Positions 1 to 8,595 of a stretch of DNA of 64,000 nucleotides are shown here, one piece after another. Each line of letters opens with the position of its first letter. Position 1 is the first letter of the stretch. Source of the DNA: CAZEJK01 sp964512045 (GTDB taxonomy: Bacteria > Acidobacteriota > Thermoanaerobaculia > Thermoanaerobaculales > Sulfomarinibacteraceae); contig CAZEJK010000005.1 of NCBI GenBank assembly GCA_964512045.1, forward strand, positions 1 through 64,000, in the 5' to 3' direction. Both the position numbers and the translations under genes were made by a program. The notes below the pieces were generated by a model. The model saw only the letters and a program-made list of their open reading frames with translations, was not told the origin of the DNA and made no database searches.

Positions 1-1506
1 GCCGTCTACGCAGACGAGCTCGACGCCATCGTCAAGGTCGACGAGATGGCGGAGGGGTACCGGCTGCAGGATGTGCACCACCTGGCGATCCCCGAGCTGG
101 ACATGGAGTTCCTGACCTACCACCGCGTGGACTCCTCGAGCTACTTCCGGATCGATCAGGGCTGGGAGGACGATCCCGACGGCGTGCTCGAGCACGGCGC
201 CAAGGGCCGGCTCTGGAACGAGGAGCGCCAGCCCGTGGCGCAGTTCCGGATCGTTGCGGTGGCGGCAGACCACTCCGTCGGCGAGATCACCAGCTACGCG
301 GCCGGCACCTTCAACCACGATCTCGTTGGCGGCAGGGTCCAGGGCTACCTGGCGCAGGTGGTGTCCTCGACGGGCTTCGCCAACCTGACCTGGCTCAACA
401 TGATCATGCTGGCGATCGGCGGTGTGTTCATCTATCTGGGGATCGCCAAGGAGTACGAGCCGCTCCTGCTGGTGCCGATCGGTTTTGGCGTCCTGATCGG
501 GAACATCCCCCTGCCCCTCCACCTGTTCGACGCGATCTCGGTGTACATGATCGATCCCGTGACCCACGAGTACACCTTCAACACCACCACCAACAGCGTC
601 ATGGGGCTCATCTACTTCGGGGTCCGCTCGGGCCTCTACCCGCCATTGATCTTCCTGGGTATCGGTACGCTGACCGACTTCTCCGCGCTGCTGTCGAACC
701 CGAGGGCGGTGCTCCTCGGCGCCGCGGCGCAGGTCGGCATCTTCGCCACGTTCCTCGGGGCACTCGCGCTCAACTTCTCCCCGGCCAACGCCGCAGCGAT
801 CGGCATCATCGGTGGCGCCGATGGTCCGACCGCCATCTTCCTCTCCTCGCGGCTGGCTCCGTCCCTGATCGGTCCGATTGCCATCGCCGCCTACTCGTAC
901 ATGGCGATGGTCCCGATCATCCAGCCTCCGATCATGAAGCTCCTGACCTCAAAAGAGGAGCGCCTGATTCGGATGCAGCCGGGCCGGGCGGTGTCAAAGC
1001 GCGACAAGATCCTGTTTCCGATTATCGGGCTGATCGTGACCACCCTGGTGGCCCCGGGCGGGATGCCGCTGCTGGGCATGCTGTTCTTCGGGAACCTGCT
1101 CAAGGAGTCGGGCGTGACCGGCAGGCTGGCCAAGTCGGCTGGCTCGGCGATGCTGGACGTCGCGACCATTCTGCTCGGTGTCGCGGTGGGCGCCTCGACC
1201 ACCGCCCAGGTCTTCTTGACCGCACAGTCGGTAATGATCTTCGTGCTCGGCTGCTGCGCCTTTGCAGTGGCGACTGCAGGAGGCCTGCTGTTCGCCAAGC
1301 TGATGAACCTGGTCTCGAAAACCAAGATCAACCCGCTGATCGGCGCGGCTGGCGTTTCAGCGGTACCGGACTCCGCGCGCGTCGTCCACCATGTCGGCCA
1401 GGAGGAAGATCCGACCAACTATCTGCTCCAGCACGCCATGGGGCCGAACGTTGCCGGTGTGATCGGCTCGGCGATCGCGGCCGGCGTGTTCCTCGGAATC
1501 TTCTAG
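1..1506 (+). CDS. Sodium-pumping decarboxylase beta subunit (OadB/GcdB type), 5' end outside the window
   Basis: Integral-membrane beta subunit of a biotin-dependent Na+-translocating decarboxylase (oxaloacetate, glutaconyl-CoA or methylmalonyl-CoA type), which couples carboxybiotin decarboxylation to Na+ export. The family body runs from about base 370 (FANLTW, then YEPLLLVPIGFG) to the end. Hallmarks are GGADGPTAIF near 811-840, YSYMAMVPIIQPP just after it, and NPLIGAAGVSAVPDSARV near 1330-1390. The frame is open from base 1, so the gene starts upstream; the ATG at 46 has no convincing ribosome-binding site. About 120 soluble residues precede the first membrane helix, far more than in ordinary OadB, and I do not recognise them. 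The substrate cannot be told from this subunit alone. The next gene follows after 30 bp. Confidence 0.9.
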   Translation, partial: AVYADELDAIVKVDEMAEGYRLQDVHHLAIPELDMEFLTYHRVDSSSYFRIDQGWEDDPDGVLEHGAKGRLWNEERQPVAQFRIVAVAADHSVGEITSYAAGTFNHDLVGGRVQGYLAQVVSSTGFANLTWLNMIMLAIGGVFIYLGIAKEYEPLLLVPIGFGVLIGNIPLPLHLFDAISVYMIDPVTHEYTFNTTTNSVMGLIYFGVRSGLYPPLIFLGIGTLTDFSALLSNPRAVLLGAAAQVGIFATFLGALALNFSPANAAAIGIIGGADGPTAIFLSSRLAPSLIGPIAIAAYSYMAMVPIIQPPIMKLLTSKEERLIRMQPGRAVSKRDKILFPIIGLIVTTLVAPGGMPLLGMLFFGNLLKESGVTGRLAKSAGSAMLDVATILLGVAVGASTTAQVFLTAQSVMIFVLGCCAFAVATAGGLLFAKLMNLVSKTKINPLIGAAGVSAVPDSARVVHHVGQEEDPTNYLLQHAMGPNVAGVIGSAIAAGVFLGIF

Positions 1507-1536
1507 CGGGAGCCTCGAAGGAAGAGAGGAGATCGC

Positions 1537-2460
1537 ATGAGCCAGATCATCGCCGTTGTTCCGAACATCTGCGAGGGCCGGGACCAGAAGTTCCTGGACG
1601 ACCTCACCGCCAGGCTCCGCCAGGTGCCGGACCTGATGATCCTCGATGTGGCGGTGGACCAGACGCGCAACCGCACTGTGTACTCGTTCACGGGCACCAA
1701 GCGGGCGATCTTCGAGGGTGGTCTGCTGCTGTATGAAATGGCGTACAGCCACATCGACATGCGTCAGCACGAGGGTGAGTACCCCCGAGTCGGTGCGGTG
1801 GACGTCTTCCCATTCGTCCCGCTGAAGGATGCCACCATCGAGGAGTGCAAGGCGTGGTCGGTGGAGTTCGCCGAGACCATCGCGGAGCGTTTCACGGTTC
1901 CGGTGTACCTGTTCGGCGAGTCGGCCCGGTACCGCTTTCGGCGGGATATCGAGCATATTCGTGCCGGCGAGTACGAGGGCTTCGCCGAGAAGATGAAGGA
2001 CCTGCGGTGGAAGCCTGACCTGGGCCCCGATACCTTTCCGGAGGACCGTGGCGTCACCGTGATCGGCGCCCGGCACCCGCTGATCAGCTTCCGCGTGATG
2101 CTCAACACCGCCGACGAGGAGGTGGGGCGGGCCGTCTCGAACGCCATCGCGGACCCGGTCCAGGGGCTGCGCCACGTGCGCGGTCACGTGGGTCACGACC
2201 ATGAGACCGGCCTGGTCATGCTGTCCGTATCGATCACCAACTTCCAGGCGACGCCGATGTTCCGCGTGATCGAGCGGATCCGCTCCGAGGCTGGCCAGTG
2301 GGGTGCGGCGGTGCGCAAGGTCGCGATGATCGGGCTGATCCCGGAGGTCGTGCTGATCGAGGCCGCAGAGTTCTACATGTCGATCGTCGGCTTCGAGCAC
2401 GACGATCTCCTCGAGCGCAACATCCAGAGCCATCTGCACGAGAAGTTCCTGTTCCGGTAG
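1537..2460 (+). CDS. ftcD: Glutamate formimidoyltransferase
   Basis: Transfers the formimino group of N-formimino-L-glutamate to tetrahydrofolate in histidine breakdown (EC 2.1.2.5). The 307-residue protein has the family start (AVVPNICEGRD), the VGAVDVFPFVPL segment near 1789-1824 and the GARHPLISFRVMLNT segment near 2065-2109. Its length fits the transferase domain alone; the cyclodeaminase domain of animal FTCD is absent, as usual in many bacteria. An AGGAG site (in gaggagatcgc) sits just before the ATG. It is 30 bp downstream of the decarboxylase subunit and may share its transcript; both would serve amino-acid (glutamate/histidine) catabolism. No other hut genes are in view. Confidence 0.93.
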   Translation: MSQIIAVVPNICEGRDQKFLDDLTARLRQVPDLMILDVAVDQTRNRTVYSFTGTKRAIFEGGLLLYEMAYSHIDMRQHEGEYPRVGAVDVFPFVPLKDATIEECKAWSVEFAETIAERFTVPVYLFGESARYRFRRDIEHIRAGEYEGFAEKMKDLRWKPDLGPDTFPEDRGVTVIGARHPLISFRVMLNTADEEVGRAVSNAIADPVQGLRHVRGHVGHDHETGLVMLSVSITNFQATPMFRVIERIRSEAGQWGAAVRKVAMIGLIPEVVLIEAAEFYMSIVGFEHDDLLERNIQSHLHEKFLFR

Positions 2461-2822
2461 GTCGTAGCCTCCCGGTCGCGGTCCCGGACCATGGCCGAAG
2501 CCGCTGCCGGGCGGCCTCGTCGGATGGTTGGTGCGCACACGCCGGGAGCACCCCGCGCTCCGCTTTCTCCGTCTTCTCGACCGAGGTCCCATGGCCCTTG
2601 GTTTTTCGGATTCGTCTCTGCTTCGATGACCGTTCGCAGAGTGTGCCGAGCGGAGAGATCCCGTGAGAGAACCGGCTCGCGACCTCTACTCGCGCTTGGG
2701 CATGAGCGCTCGTCCGCGCTCGTCTGTACAATGGAGACTGGTCGTCCCGGCGCGGCGTGGGCAATTGGAATCGCTGGTGGCTGAGCGCAGGGGACGGCGA
2801 GACCATGATCAGGAGGCAAACC
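2461..2822. other. Intergenic region upstream of elbB
   Basis: A 362-bp stretch with no gene I can support. Short open frames on both strands look like shadows of high GC, without ribosome-binding sites or recognisable products. No clear hairpin-plus-T-tract terminator follows ftcD and no strong sigma-70 promoter stands out, although a TACAAT hexamer lies near 2727. The AGGAGG at 2811-2816 belongs to the next gene. Confidence 0.5.
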
Positions 2823-3482
2823 ATGACGAAGAAGGTTGGCGTGATCCTCTCCGGGTGCGGCGTGTACGACGGCGCCGAGATCCACGAGTCGGTGGTGACC
2901 ATGCTGGCGTTGGACAGGCGTGGAGCGGAGATGGTGGTGTGTGCCCCCGATGTCGACCAGATGCACGTGGTGAACCATCTCACAGGCGAGGTGGACGAGG
3001 GCGCCTCGCGGAACGTCCTCGTCGAGTCGGCACGCATCGCGCGCGGGGAGATTCAGGACATCGCCAACGTTCGTGCCGACCAGCTCGATGCGCTGATCCT
3101 GCCCGGCGGCTTCGGCGCCGCCAAGAACCTGTGCGACTTTGCGGTGGCCGGCGCCGACTGCTCGGTGCATCCAGAGGTGGCGCGGCTCGTGCGTGAGGTG
3201 CACGGTCAGGGCAAGCCAGTGGCGGCGGTGTGCATCGCACCGGCGGTGGTGGCGAAGGTGCTCGGCGATGAGAAGCCACAGCTGACGATCGGAAGCGACG
3301 CCGGTACGGCAGGGGCGCTCGAGTCGATGGGCGCCGCGCACCTGGAGTGCCCGGTCACCGAGTGTGTCATCGATCGCGAGCGCAAGCTGATCACCTCGCC
3401 GGCGTACATGCTGGCGCAGCGGGTTTCCGAGGCCGCCGAGGGGATCGAGAAGACCGTCGACGCGCTACTCGAGATGGCGTAG
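2823..3482 (+). CDS. elbB: ElbB-like DJ-1/PfpI superfamily protein
   Basis: 219 residues, closely resembling Escherichia coli ElbB along the whole length: VILSGCGVYDGAEIHE at the start, NHLTGEV, ILPGGFGAAKN, and the nucleophile-elbow motif VCIAPAVVAKV containing the conserved cysteine. The C-terminal SPAYMLAQRVSEAAEGI also fits. ElbB-type proteins have the glutamine-amidotransferase-like fold and weak glyoxalase activity is reported; the older link to isoprenoid synthesis is not settled. I chose the ATG at 2823 because AGGAGG at 2811-2816 is correctly spaced and the protein then aligns with the family start; the frame is open further upstream but that part is unlike the family. Cytoplasmic. 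Confidence 0.92.
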   Translation: MTKKVGVILSGCGVYDGAEIHESVVTMLALDRRGAEMVVCAPDVDQMHVVNHLTGEVDEGASRNVLVESARIARGEIQDIANVRADQLDALILPGGFGAAKNLCDFAVAGADCSVHPEVARLVREVHGQGKPVAAVCIAPAVVAKVLGDEKPQLTIGSDAGTAGALESMGAAHLECPVTECVIDRERKLITSPAYMLAQRVSEAAEGIEKTVDALLEMA

Positions 3483-3576
3483 CACCCCGGCGTGATCAGC
3501 GTGCCAACGACAGGGAGTTCGACTGTCCGTTCGGGCGTGCGGGGCCTCTGGAGCTGAGGCTCCGCACGGACCAGCC

Positions 3577-4947
3577 ATGGACGACAGCGCGCCAGCGACG
3601 ACGGCCGCGATGCTCGATGCGGTGCATCGGATCGCAGAGCGTTACGTGGGAGCCGAGGGCACGCTGCCGGAGCGGACTGAACCGGCGTCTCCACCCATCG
3701 ATCTGCGCCTTTCGGGGCGCGGCCGTTCTTTCGAACGTGTGACTGCCGACATCGAACGGCTCCTGACTCGAACCCCATCTGCGGCGAGCCCGCGGTTCGT
3801 CAATCAGCTGTTTGCGGGCCGAAACCTGGCTGCCGTCGCCGCAGAGATGCTGGCGGTCTTGCCCAACACCTCCATGTACACGTTCAAGGCGGCCGGGCCG
3901 ATGGTGCTGGTGGAGCGGGAGCTGCTGCGGCACCTGGCGGGGATGGCGGGATGGCCCGGTGGTGGCGGCCTGTTCACGCCGGGCGGGTCGCTGGCCAACC
4001 TCGTGGCGTTGGTGATCGCCCGTAACGAGGCGGTCCCCGGTGCGCGCGAAAGCGGGCTGGATGGACGCGAGCTCGCGGTCTACACGTCGGCGGAAGGGCA
4101 CTACTCGATCCGCAAGAACTCCGGGATCCTCGGCATCGGTCGTCGGAATGTGCGGGCGGTGCCGGTCAGCTCTCGTGGACGTCTTCGCCCGGAGCTGCTC
4201 GACTCGTACCTGGCCGAGGACCGTTCTCGCGGTGTGCTGCCGGTGATGGTGACCGCCACCGCCGGGACGACCGTGGCAGGCGCCTTCGATCCGATCGCCG
4301 ATATCGCTGATGTGTGTGCCGACCATGGAGTGTGGCTCCACGTGGACGGCGCCCTCGGCGCGTCGGCGCTTCTCAGCCGGCAGCATCGGAGTCTGCTGAA
4401 CGGGTGTGAGCGAGCCGACTCGATCACCTGGGACGCCCACAAGATGTTGGGGGTGCCGCTGTCGTGCTCGGTGCTGCTGCTGCGTCGGCCGCAGCTTGCG
4501 ACTCGGCACTTGAACGAAGCTGCGGACTACCTGTTTCAGATGGATGAGGATCTCCTCAACCCGGGAACCCGCTCCCTCCAGTGTGGTCGCCGCAACGATG
4601 CTCTGAAGCTCTGGGCGGCGTGGCGCTGGCTCGGCGACGAGGGTTGGGAGCGCCACGTGGATCGGGTGTTCGGTCTGGCGGCGGCAGCGGCTGAGCGGAT
4701 CGAGGCCGATCCGGCGCTGGAGCTGCTGATGCCGCCGGAGTCGGTGTGCGTCTGCTTTCGCGTACGCGGGTGCGACTCGGCCGCGGTGTGCGAGCAGCTC
4801 GACCTCGAAAGCGAGCTGAAGATCGGCCACGGAACGGTGGCGGGCGAGCGGGCGATCCGGCTGGTGTGCGTCAACCCTGAGCTGGACGAGGCCTGGATCG
4901 AGCAGCTGCTGGAGACGGTCAAGTCCGCTGCTTGCCAGCTCGGTTGA
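3577..4947 (+). CDS. PLP-dependent group II amino-acid decarboxylase
   Basis: 456 residues of the glutamate / cysteine-sulfinate / aromatic-amino-acid decarboxylase family (fold type I). Visible landmarks are PRFVNQLFAG near the N-terminus, the LHVDGALGASALL segment with the cofactor-binding aspartate, and DSITWDAHKMLGVP, where the lysine forms the Schiff base with pyridoxal phosphate. The length fits a bacterial group II decarboxylase. The HKMLGVPLSCS sequence resembles the cysteine-sulfinate/aspartate decarboxylase branch more than tyrosine or histidine decarboxylases, but the substrate is not safely readable. The start has only a weak ribosome-binding site; the ATG at 3610 is an alternative. 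It lies 94 bp after elbB. No convincing terminator follows. Confidence 0.85.
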   Translation: MDDSAPATTAAMLDAVHRIAERYVGAEGTLPERTEPASPPIDLRLSGRGRSFERVTADIERLLTRTPSAASPRFVNQLFAGRNLAAVAAEMLAVLPNTSMYTFKAAGPMVLVERELLRHLAGMAGWPGGGGLFTPGGSLANLVALVIARNEAVPGARESGLDGRELAVYTSAEGHYSIRKNSGILGIGRRNVRAVPVSSRGRLRPELLDSYLAEDRSRGVLPVMVTATAGTTVAGAFDPIADIADVCADHGVWLHVDGALGASALLSRQHRSLLNGCERADSITWDAHKMLGVPLSCSVLLLRRPQLATRHLNEAADYLFQMDEDLLNPGTRSLQCGRRNDALKLWAAWRWLGDEGWERHVDRVFGLAAAAAERIEADPALELLMPPESVCVCFRVRGCDSAAVCEQLDLESELKIGHGTVAGERAIRLVCVNPELDEAWIEQLLETVKSAACQLG

Positions 4948-5040
4948 ACCGGTAGCGACGTCCTTTGATTGGCCCGTGCGTTCGGAACGCAAATAGAGCT
5001 GCGACTCATTTTCCTTGAAGTGACGGCGTTGCGTGGAACT

Positions 5041-5290
5041 GATGCCGGCCCGCGGCCCCCGGCGATACCGGTTCCAAGGCCGCGTAGCTGTCAGGTACTC
5101 GCTCCACCACCCAGCCACCGGCCCTTGCTGCAAAGGCCCGATCAGCCCTCGATGCCGCGGACATCTTCGGAGGAGGCTCTGGGGCGAGCGGGCGGCATTC
5201 TGAACTCTGAATTCTGAACTCCGAACTCCGGACTCCGAGCTCACGACATTGCTTCGAACTCTCGAAGATGTGACGGTCTCGAGTTGCCAA
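5041..5290 (-). repeat. Intergenic modular repeat, copy A (with heptamer array)
   Basis: Homologous to the element at 39461-39686 in the same orientation. Shared landmarks, read on the plus strand, are CGCGTAGC, then GCCCTTGCTGCAA, then GGGCGGCATT, a 7-bp tandem array (5200-5241) and CTTCGA-N4-TCGAAGAT near 5252. Read on the minus strand, its left end (GGCAACTCGAGACC...ATCTTCGAGAGTTCGAAGCA) also matches the copy after the threonine synthase gene. It fills most of the 545-bp gap between the decarboxylase and the PDZ-protein gene; the rest of that gap shows nothing I can identify. Confidence 0.8.
5200..5241. repeat. Tandem 7-bp repeat, six units
   Basis: Six consecutive heptamers: ctgaact, ctgaatt, ctgaact, ccgaact, ccggact, ccgagct. 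The array is AT-richer than its surroundings and sits inside repeat copy A. The same position in copy B holds a related array at 39606-39633. Confidence 0.85.
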
Positions 5291-5492
5291 CGCCGAGCTT
5301 TTGCAGTACCGAAACATCCTTCACACCATGTCACGACTGCGTGAAGACATTGACATCTCCCGACCTCAGATTCCAGGCAGGACGATCGGAGCCCACCGCG
5401 ACGCACACCGGCGACGGACCGGTTGGTGGGACTGGCAACCGGATCGAGGGCCGTGCGTCGGAGCCCGGATCCATGATGTGGGAGGTCGAGTT

Positions 5493-5960
5493 ATGCGCAA
5501 GCTGGTCGCTCTGTTTGTGGTGATGGCGTTTCTCGCGGTTCCGGCAATGGCCGGGGAGCACAAGAAGTGCACCGCAAGTCCCGACGAGTGCCTCAAGAAG
5601 ATGCAGCAGAAGCTCGCGGAGAAGCCGTGGTTGGGGATCGAGTATGACGCGATGGACGATGGCCGTTGGGTGGTCAAGGAGGTCTACGCCGGCAGTCCAG
5701 CCGAGGCAGCGGGCTTCAAACCGGGTGACAGGATCCTGAGCATGCAGGGTGTGCGTTACGCCAAGGACAACAAGAAGGCCCTCAAGAAGGCCTACGAAGG
5801 GGTGCAGCCTGGCTCGACGGTGGAGTATGTGGTCGAGCGAGCTGGCAGCAAGGTCAAGCTCGAAGCGACCATGGGAAACGTGCCGGTCGAGATCCAGAAG
5901 AAGTGGATCGCCAAGCATATGGCCACGTACCACCCGGACACGAAGATGGCGAAGAAGTAG
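5493..5960 (+). CDS. Secreted PDZ-domain protein
   Basis: 155 residues. A signal peptide (MRKLVALFVVMAFLAVPAMA, cut after AMA) is followed by a short charged stretch with two cysteines (KKCTASPDECLKK) and one PDZ domain: PWLGIEY, VYAGSPAEAAGFKPGDRIL, then a VEYVVERAGSKVKLEATMG strand pair. There is no protease domain, so it is probably a periplasmic or surface peptide-binding module of unknown partner. The ATG at 5493 was chosen because GGAGG at 5481 precedes it and it gives a clean signal peptide; the upstream open frame is non-coding in appearance. A hairpin terminator follows. Confidence 0.85.
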   Translation: MRKLVALFVVMAFLAVPAMAGEHKKCTASPDECLKKMQQKLAEKPWLGIEYDAMDDGRWVVKEVYAGSPAEAAGFKPGDRILSMQGVRYAKDNKKALKKAYEGVQPGSTVEYVVERAGSKVKLEATMGNVPVEIQKKWIAKHMATYHPDTKMAKK

Positions 5961-5991
5961 CGGATCGGCTGCTCATCAGCTGAAACGGTGT

Positions 5992-6021
5992 GGCCACTGC
6001 CGGCACGAGCTGGCAGTGGCC
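5992..6021 (+). terminator. Hairpin terminator between convergent genes
   Basis: A perfect 10-bp inverted repeat (ggccactgcc / ggcagtggcc) with a 10-nt loop, followed on the plus strand by cttctct. It lies between the stop of the PDZ gene and the end of the convergent TPR gene, so it may serve both. The T-tract is imperfect. Confidence 0.7.
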
Positions 6022-6042
6022 CTTCTCTGCCAGCAGGGAAGC

Positions 6043-7287
6043 TCAGCGCAGCGCGGCCTCCACCTCCTCGAGGTTGCGGTCGATCTGGGCGACCTGTGCC
6101 TCGAGTGTCGCGATCCGCGTCTCCATCTTCCGTGCCGGCTCGATCTCGTTGATGTCGATCAGGTCGACGACGATCTTGCGGCTGTCGGCGATCTCTCCCA
6201 ACAGGCGATCGCGTTCTTCGAGCGCGTCGGAGAAACGCTCGGCGAGCTCGGCGATCATCGCTGCGCGCTCGCGATCCCCGGCGCAGCGATGGAGCTCGGC
6301 CGCGCGCTCGAGCGCCAGGTCCTTCTCGGCGATCTTTGCCAGGACCGAGCACGCCCTGCGCTCGATGTCTGCAGAGGGCCTGGTCGTCCGTAGCGCGTCG
6401 AGCTCCTGCTGTGCCGCCTTCAGCTGATCGGAGGCGTACAGGCTCTGCCCGAGGTACAGGCGGGTGAGGGCATCGTCCGGCTCGAGCTCATGGGCCTCGG
6501 CAAACCAGGTTACGGCGGTGTTGTATGCTCTGGCCGCCAGCGCTGCCTCACCGGCGAGCAGGAGGTGCTCGTGGTTCGCCTCCGCCTGCACCAGGGTTTG
6601 AGCTGCGGCCAGAGCCGAGTCAGCGACCGCTGTGCGCTCAGCATCGTCGTCGAGTCGTCGAAACGCGGCGAGAGCGGTCCGAATGGCTCCCCGACCGGCC
6701 ACAGCGTCTGAGGGATCGATCGCGACGGCGGACGCGAATGCAGAGGCGGCGCCACGGAGATCACCGGTGGCTTCGAGCGCTGCGCCGAGCAGGCGGTGGA
6801 TATCGGCGCGCGAGCTGTTGTCCGCTACAGCGGCCCGTAGGCTCTCGACAACGGAGGCCGCCTGGTCCGCACCGATCGCGGCGTTTGCGAGCATCACCAC
6901 CGCTGCAGTGCGCTTTGCGGCGGAGACTCCGTCAAGCTCGATCTCTCGCAGAACCGAGTACGCGGTGGACGGTTCCTTGGCGAGGAGCAGCGTCTGACCG
7001 TACGCCAGAGTCGTATCGAGGTGGCCGGGCGCCAGCTCGTGGGCTCTGGCGAGGTGAACCACAGCCGTTGAGTAGTCTCTCAGCTGCTGATGGCACAGGC
7101 CGAGCATGTAGTGGGCGCCGGCGAACTCCGGCGTGGTCTCGATGACCTCGGCGAAGCCTGCCGCGGCTGTCTGATAGTCGCCGCTTTGATAGGCCGCTAC
7201 GGCAGCTGGCCAGTCCGCGGCGGCGGTTGCCGCCAGTGCGAGCGCGAGGACGACGGACAACGCTGTGCTGGGTGTCCGAAGATGCAT
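6043..7287 (-). CDS. Secreted TPR-repeat protein
   Basis: 414 residues. A signal peptide (LSVVLALALAATAAA) is followed by serial tetratricopeptide repeats, clear at YQSGDYQTAAAGFAEVIE, HYMLGLCHQQLRDYSTAV, HRLLGAALEATGDL, LLAGEAALAARAYNTAV and LYLGQSLYASDQLKAA. The last ~70 residues form a likely coiled coil (ERDRLLGEIADSR...LEAQVAQIDRNLEEVE). It is predicted periplasmic and may act as a scaffold; its partners are unknown. An AGGAGGT site precedes the ATG. It is transcribed divergently from the hydrolase gene. Confidence 0.85.
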   Translation of the reverse strand: MHLRTPSTALSVVLALALAATAAADWPAAVAAYQSGDYQTAAAGFAEVIETTPEFAGAHYMLGLCHQQLRDYSTAVVHLARAHELAPGHLDTTLAYGQTLLLAKEPSTAYSVLREIELDGVSAAKRTAAVVMLANAAIGADQAASVVESLRAAVADNSSRADIHRLLGAALEATGDLRGAASAFASAVAIDPSDAVAGRGAIRTALAAFRRLDDDAERTAVADSALAAAQTLVQAEANHEHLLLAGEAALAARAYNTAVTWFAEAHELEPDDALTRLYLGQSLYASDQLKAAQQELDALRTTRPSADIERRACSVLAKIAEKDLALERAAELHRCAGDRERAAMIAELAERFSDALEERDRLLGEIADSRKIVVDLIDINEIEPARKMETRIATLEAQVAQIDRNLEEVEAALR

Positions 7288-7598
7288 GGCCGACCTCCTG
7301 GTTCAGCGTTCTCGTGTGGGGCGGAGTCCGATGCTCCGCAGACAGTGCGACTCCACCCGCCGCGCTCGGTTCCAGCGAGCAGCTCACCCACTGCGATCGC
7401 CGTGGCCTCTGTCTCGTCGTGGTGAAGCCGCCGCCGCGCCCGAGCCGAGAGCTTGATCGCCTCGCAGCAACAGCATCGATGCAAAGCAACCTCCAGAGTA
7501 GACTGGATCAGGCGACAGGTCATCGGAGGGCGATGTCACGGAGTAGAATGCCGACGAGCCCGATCGCGGGTGCAATCGGCTGTGGAATGGAGGCCACG
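7288..7598. other. Divergent intergenic region
   Basis: 311 bp between the leftward TPR gene and the rightward hydrolase lipoprotein gene. It must hold their promoters, but no good pair of -35 and -10 hexamers is visible; a TAGAAT at 7544-7549 is the best -10 candidate for the rightward gene and has no matching -35. No hairpin of note. Confidence 0.4.
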
Positions 7599-8528
7599 AT
7601 GCGACGACAGCTGACGGTATGGGTGGTGCTCGGGCTGCTGATGCTTGGATGTGGTGGGCAGGAGGCTCGAGAGGAGGCGGCGACTCGGGTCGAGCCGGTG
7701 GTCGATGCGACGGGTCCGGGGACGGTGGCATCGGCTGATGGCGTCGAGATCGCCTACACGGTGCATCGGATCGATCAGCCGAACCTCGTGCTGGTGCACG
7801 GGTGGATGTGCAACCAGACCTACTGGGACGAGCAGGTGCCGGGCCTTGCTGAGGGGTTCGGGGTTGTCACGGTGGATCTGGCGGGTCACGGCGCTTCGGG
7901 GGTTGATCGTGAGAGCTGGACGATCCCGTCGCTCGGTGGTGATGTGGCGGCGGTGATCACCGAGCTCGGGCTCGACGATGTGATCGTCGTCGGACACTCG
8001 ATGGGCGGCCTGGTAGCGCTGGATGTGGCGCGGCGTCTTCCCGAGGCGGTGATCGGAATCATCGGGGTCGACACCCTCGGCGATGCGGACGCCGAGTGGG
8101 ATCAGGCGGAGATGGACCAGTTCTTCGCCGCGCTGACCGAGGACTTTCGGACCACCTGTGACGGCTTTGTGCGTTCGATGTTCGTCGAGGGCACCGATCC
8201 GGCGCTCGTCGATGGGATCGTCGCCGACATGTGCTCGGGTCCCGGAGAGGTCGGCGCCGCGCTACTCAACGCCTATGTGGCGTACGACCTCGAGCAGGGG
8301 TTCGTCGACGCTGGTGTACCGATTCGGGCGATCAATGCTGATCTGTGGCCGACGGACGAGACCGGCAATCAGGAGCTGGCGGACTTCGAGGCCATGATTC
8401 TCGAGGGTTACGGCCACTTCCTGATGCAGGAGGCGCCAGATGAGCTCACGGCGGCGATCATCGACACGGCTCTGGCGATCGTCGCGGTTGAGGGCGATGG
8501 CGCCGACGAGGTCAAGCCGGGTGGCTGA
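7599..8528 (+). CDS. Alpha/beta-hydrolase lipoprotein
   Basis: 309 residues. A lipoprotein signal (VVLGLLMLGCGG, lipidated cysteine at residue 18) is followed by an alpha/beta-hydrolase fold: oxyanion-hole HGWMCN, the nucleophile elbow VVGHSMGG, and a C-terminal catalytic histidine in GYGHFLMQE. A short lid follows the GVDTLGD segment. It is probably an envelope-anchored esterase or similar hydrolase; the substrate is unknown. The ATG at 7599 has GGAGG 4-8 nt upstream; the same frame is open further back but lacks a signal peptide. The following efflux operon starts 67 bp downstream and need not be functionally linked. Confidence 0.85.
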   Translation: MRRQLTVWVVLGLLMLGCGGQEAREEAATRVEPVVDATGPGTVASADGVEIAYTVHRIDQPNLVLVHGWMCNQTYWDEQVPGLAEGFGVVTVDLAGHGASGVDRESWTIPSLGGDVAAVITELGLDDVIVVGHSMGGLVALDVARRLPEAVIGIIGVDTLGDADAEWDQAEMDQFFAALTEDFRTTCDGFVRSMFVEGTDPALVDGIVADMCSGPGEVGAALLNAYVAYDLEQGFVDAGVPIRAINADLWPTDETGNQELADFEAMILEGYGHFLMQEAPDELTAAIIDTALAIVAVEGDGADEVKPGG

Positions 8529-8595
8529 GCGGGATCGGTCGAAGAGCTCGGCTCTCTGAACGTTTGTTGCGGTGCTATCGTACAGCAGAGTGCCG

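Noticed and set aside
5041..5290. CTTCGA-N4-TCGAAG as a LexA or other known operator
   Set aside because: The sequence does not fit known LexA boxes and occurs downstream of stop codons, not at promoters.
3496..5406. Very long minus-strand open frame (636 residues)
   Set aside because: It lies fully antisense to the PLP-decarboxylase gene, has no recognisable domains or ribosome-binding site, and is a shadow of high GC.
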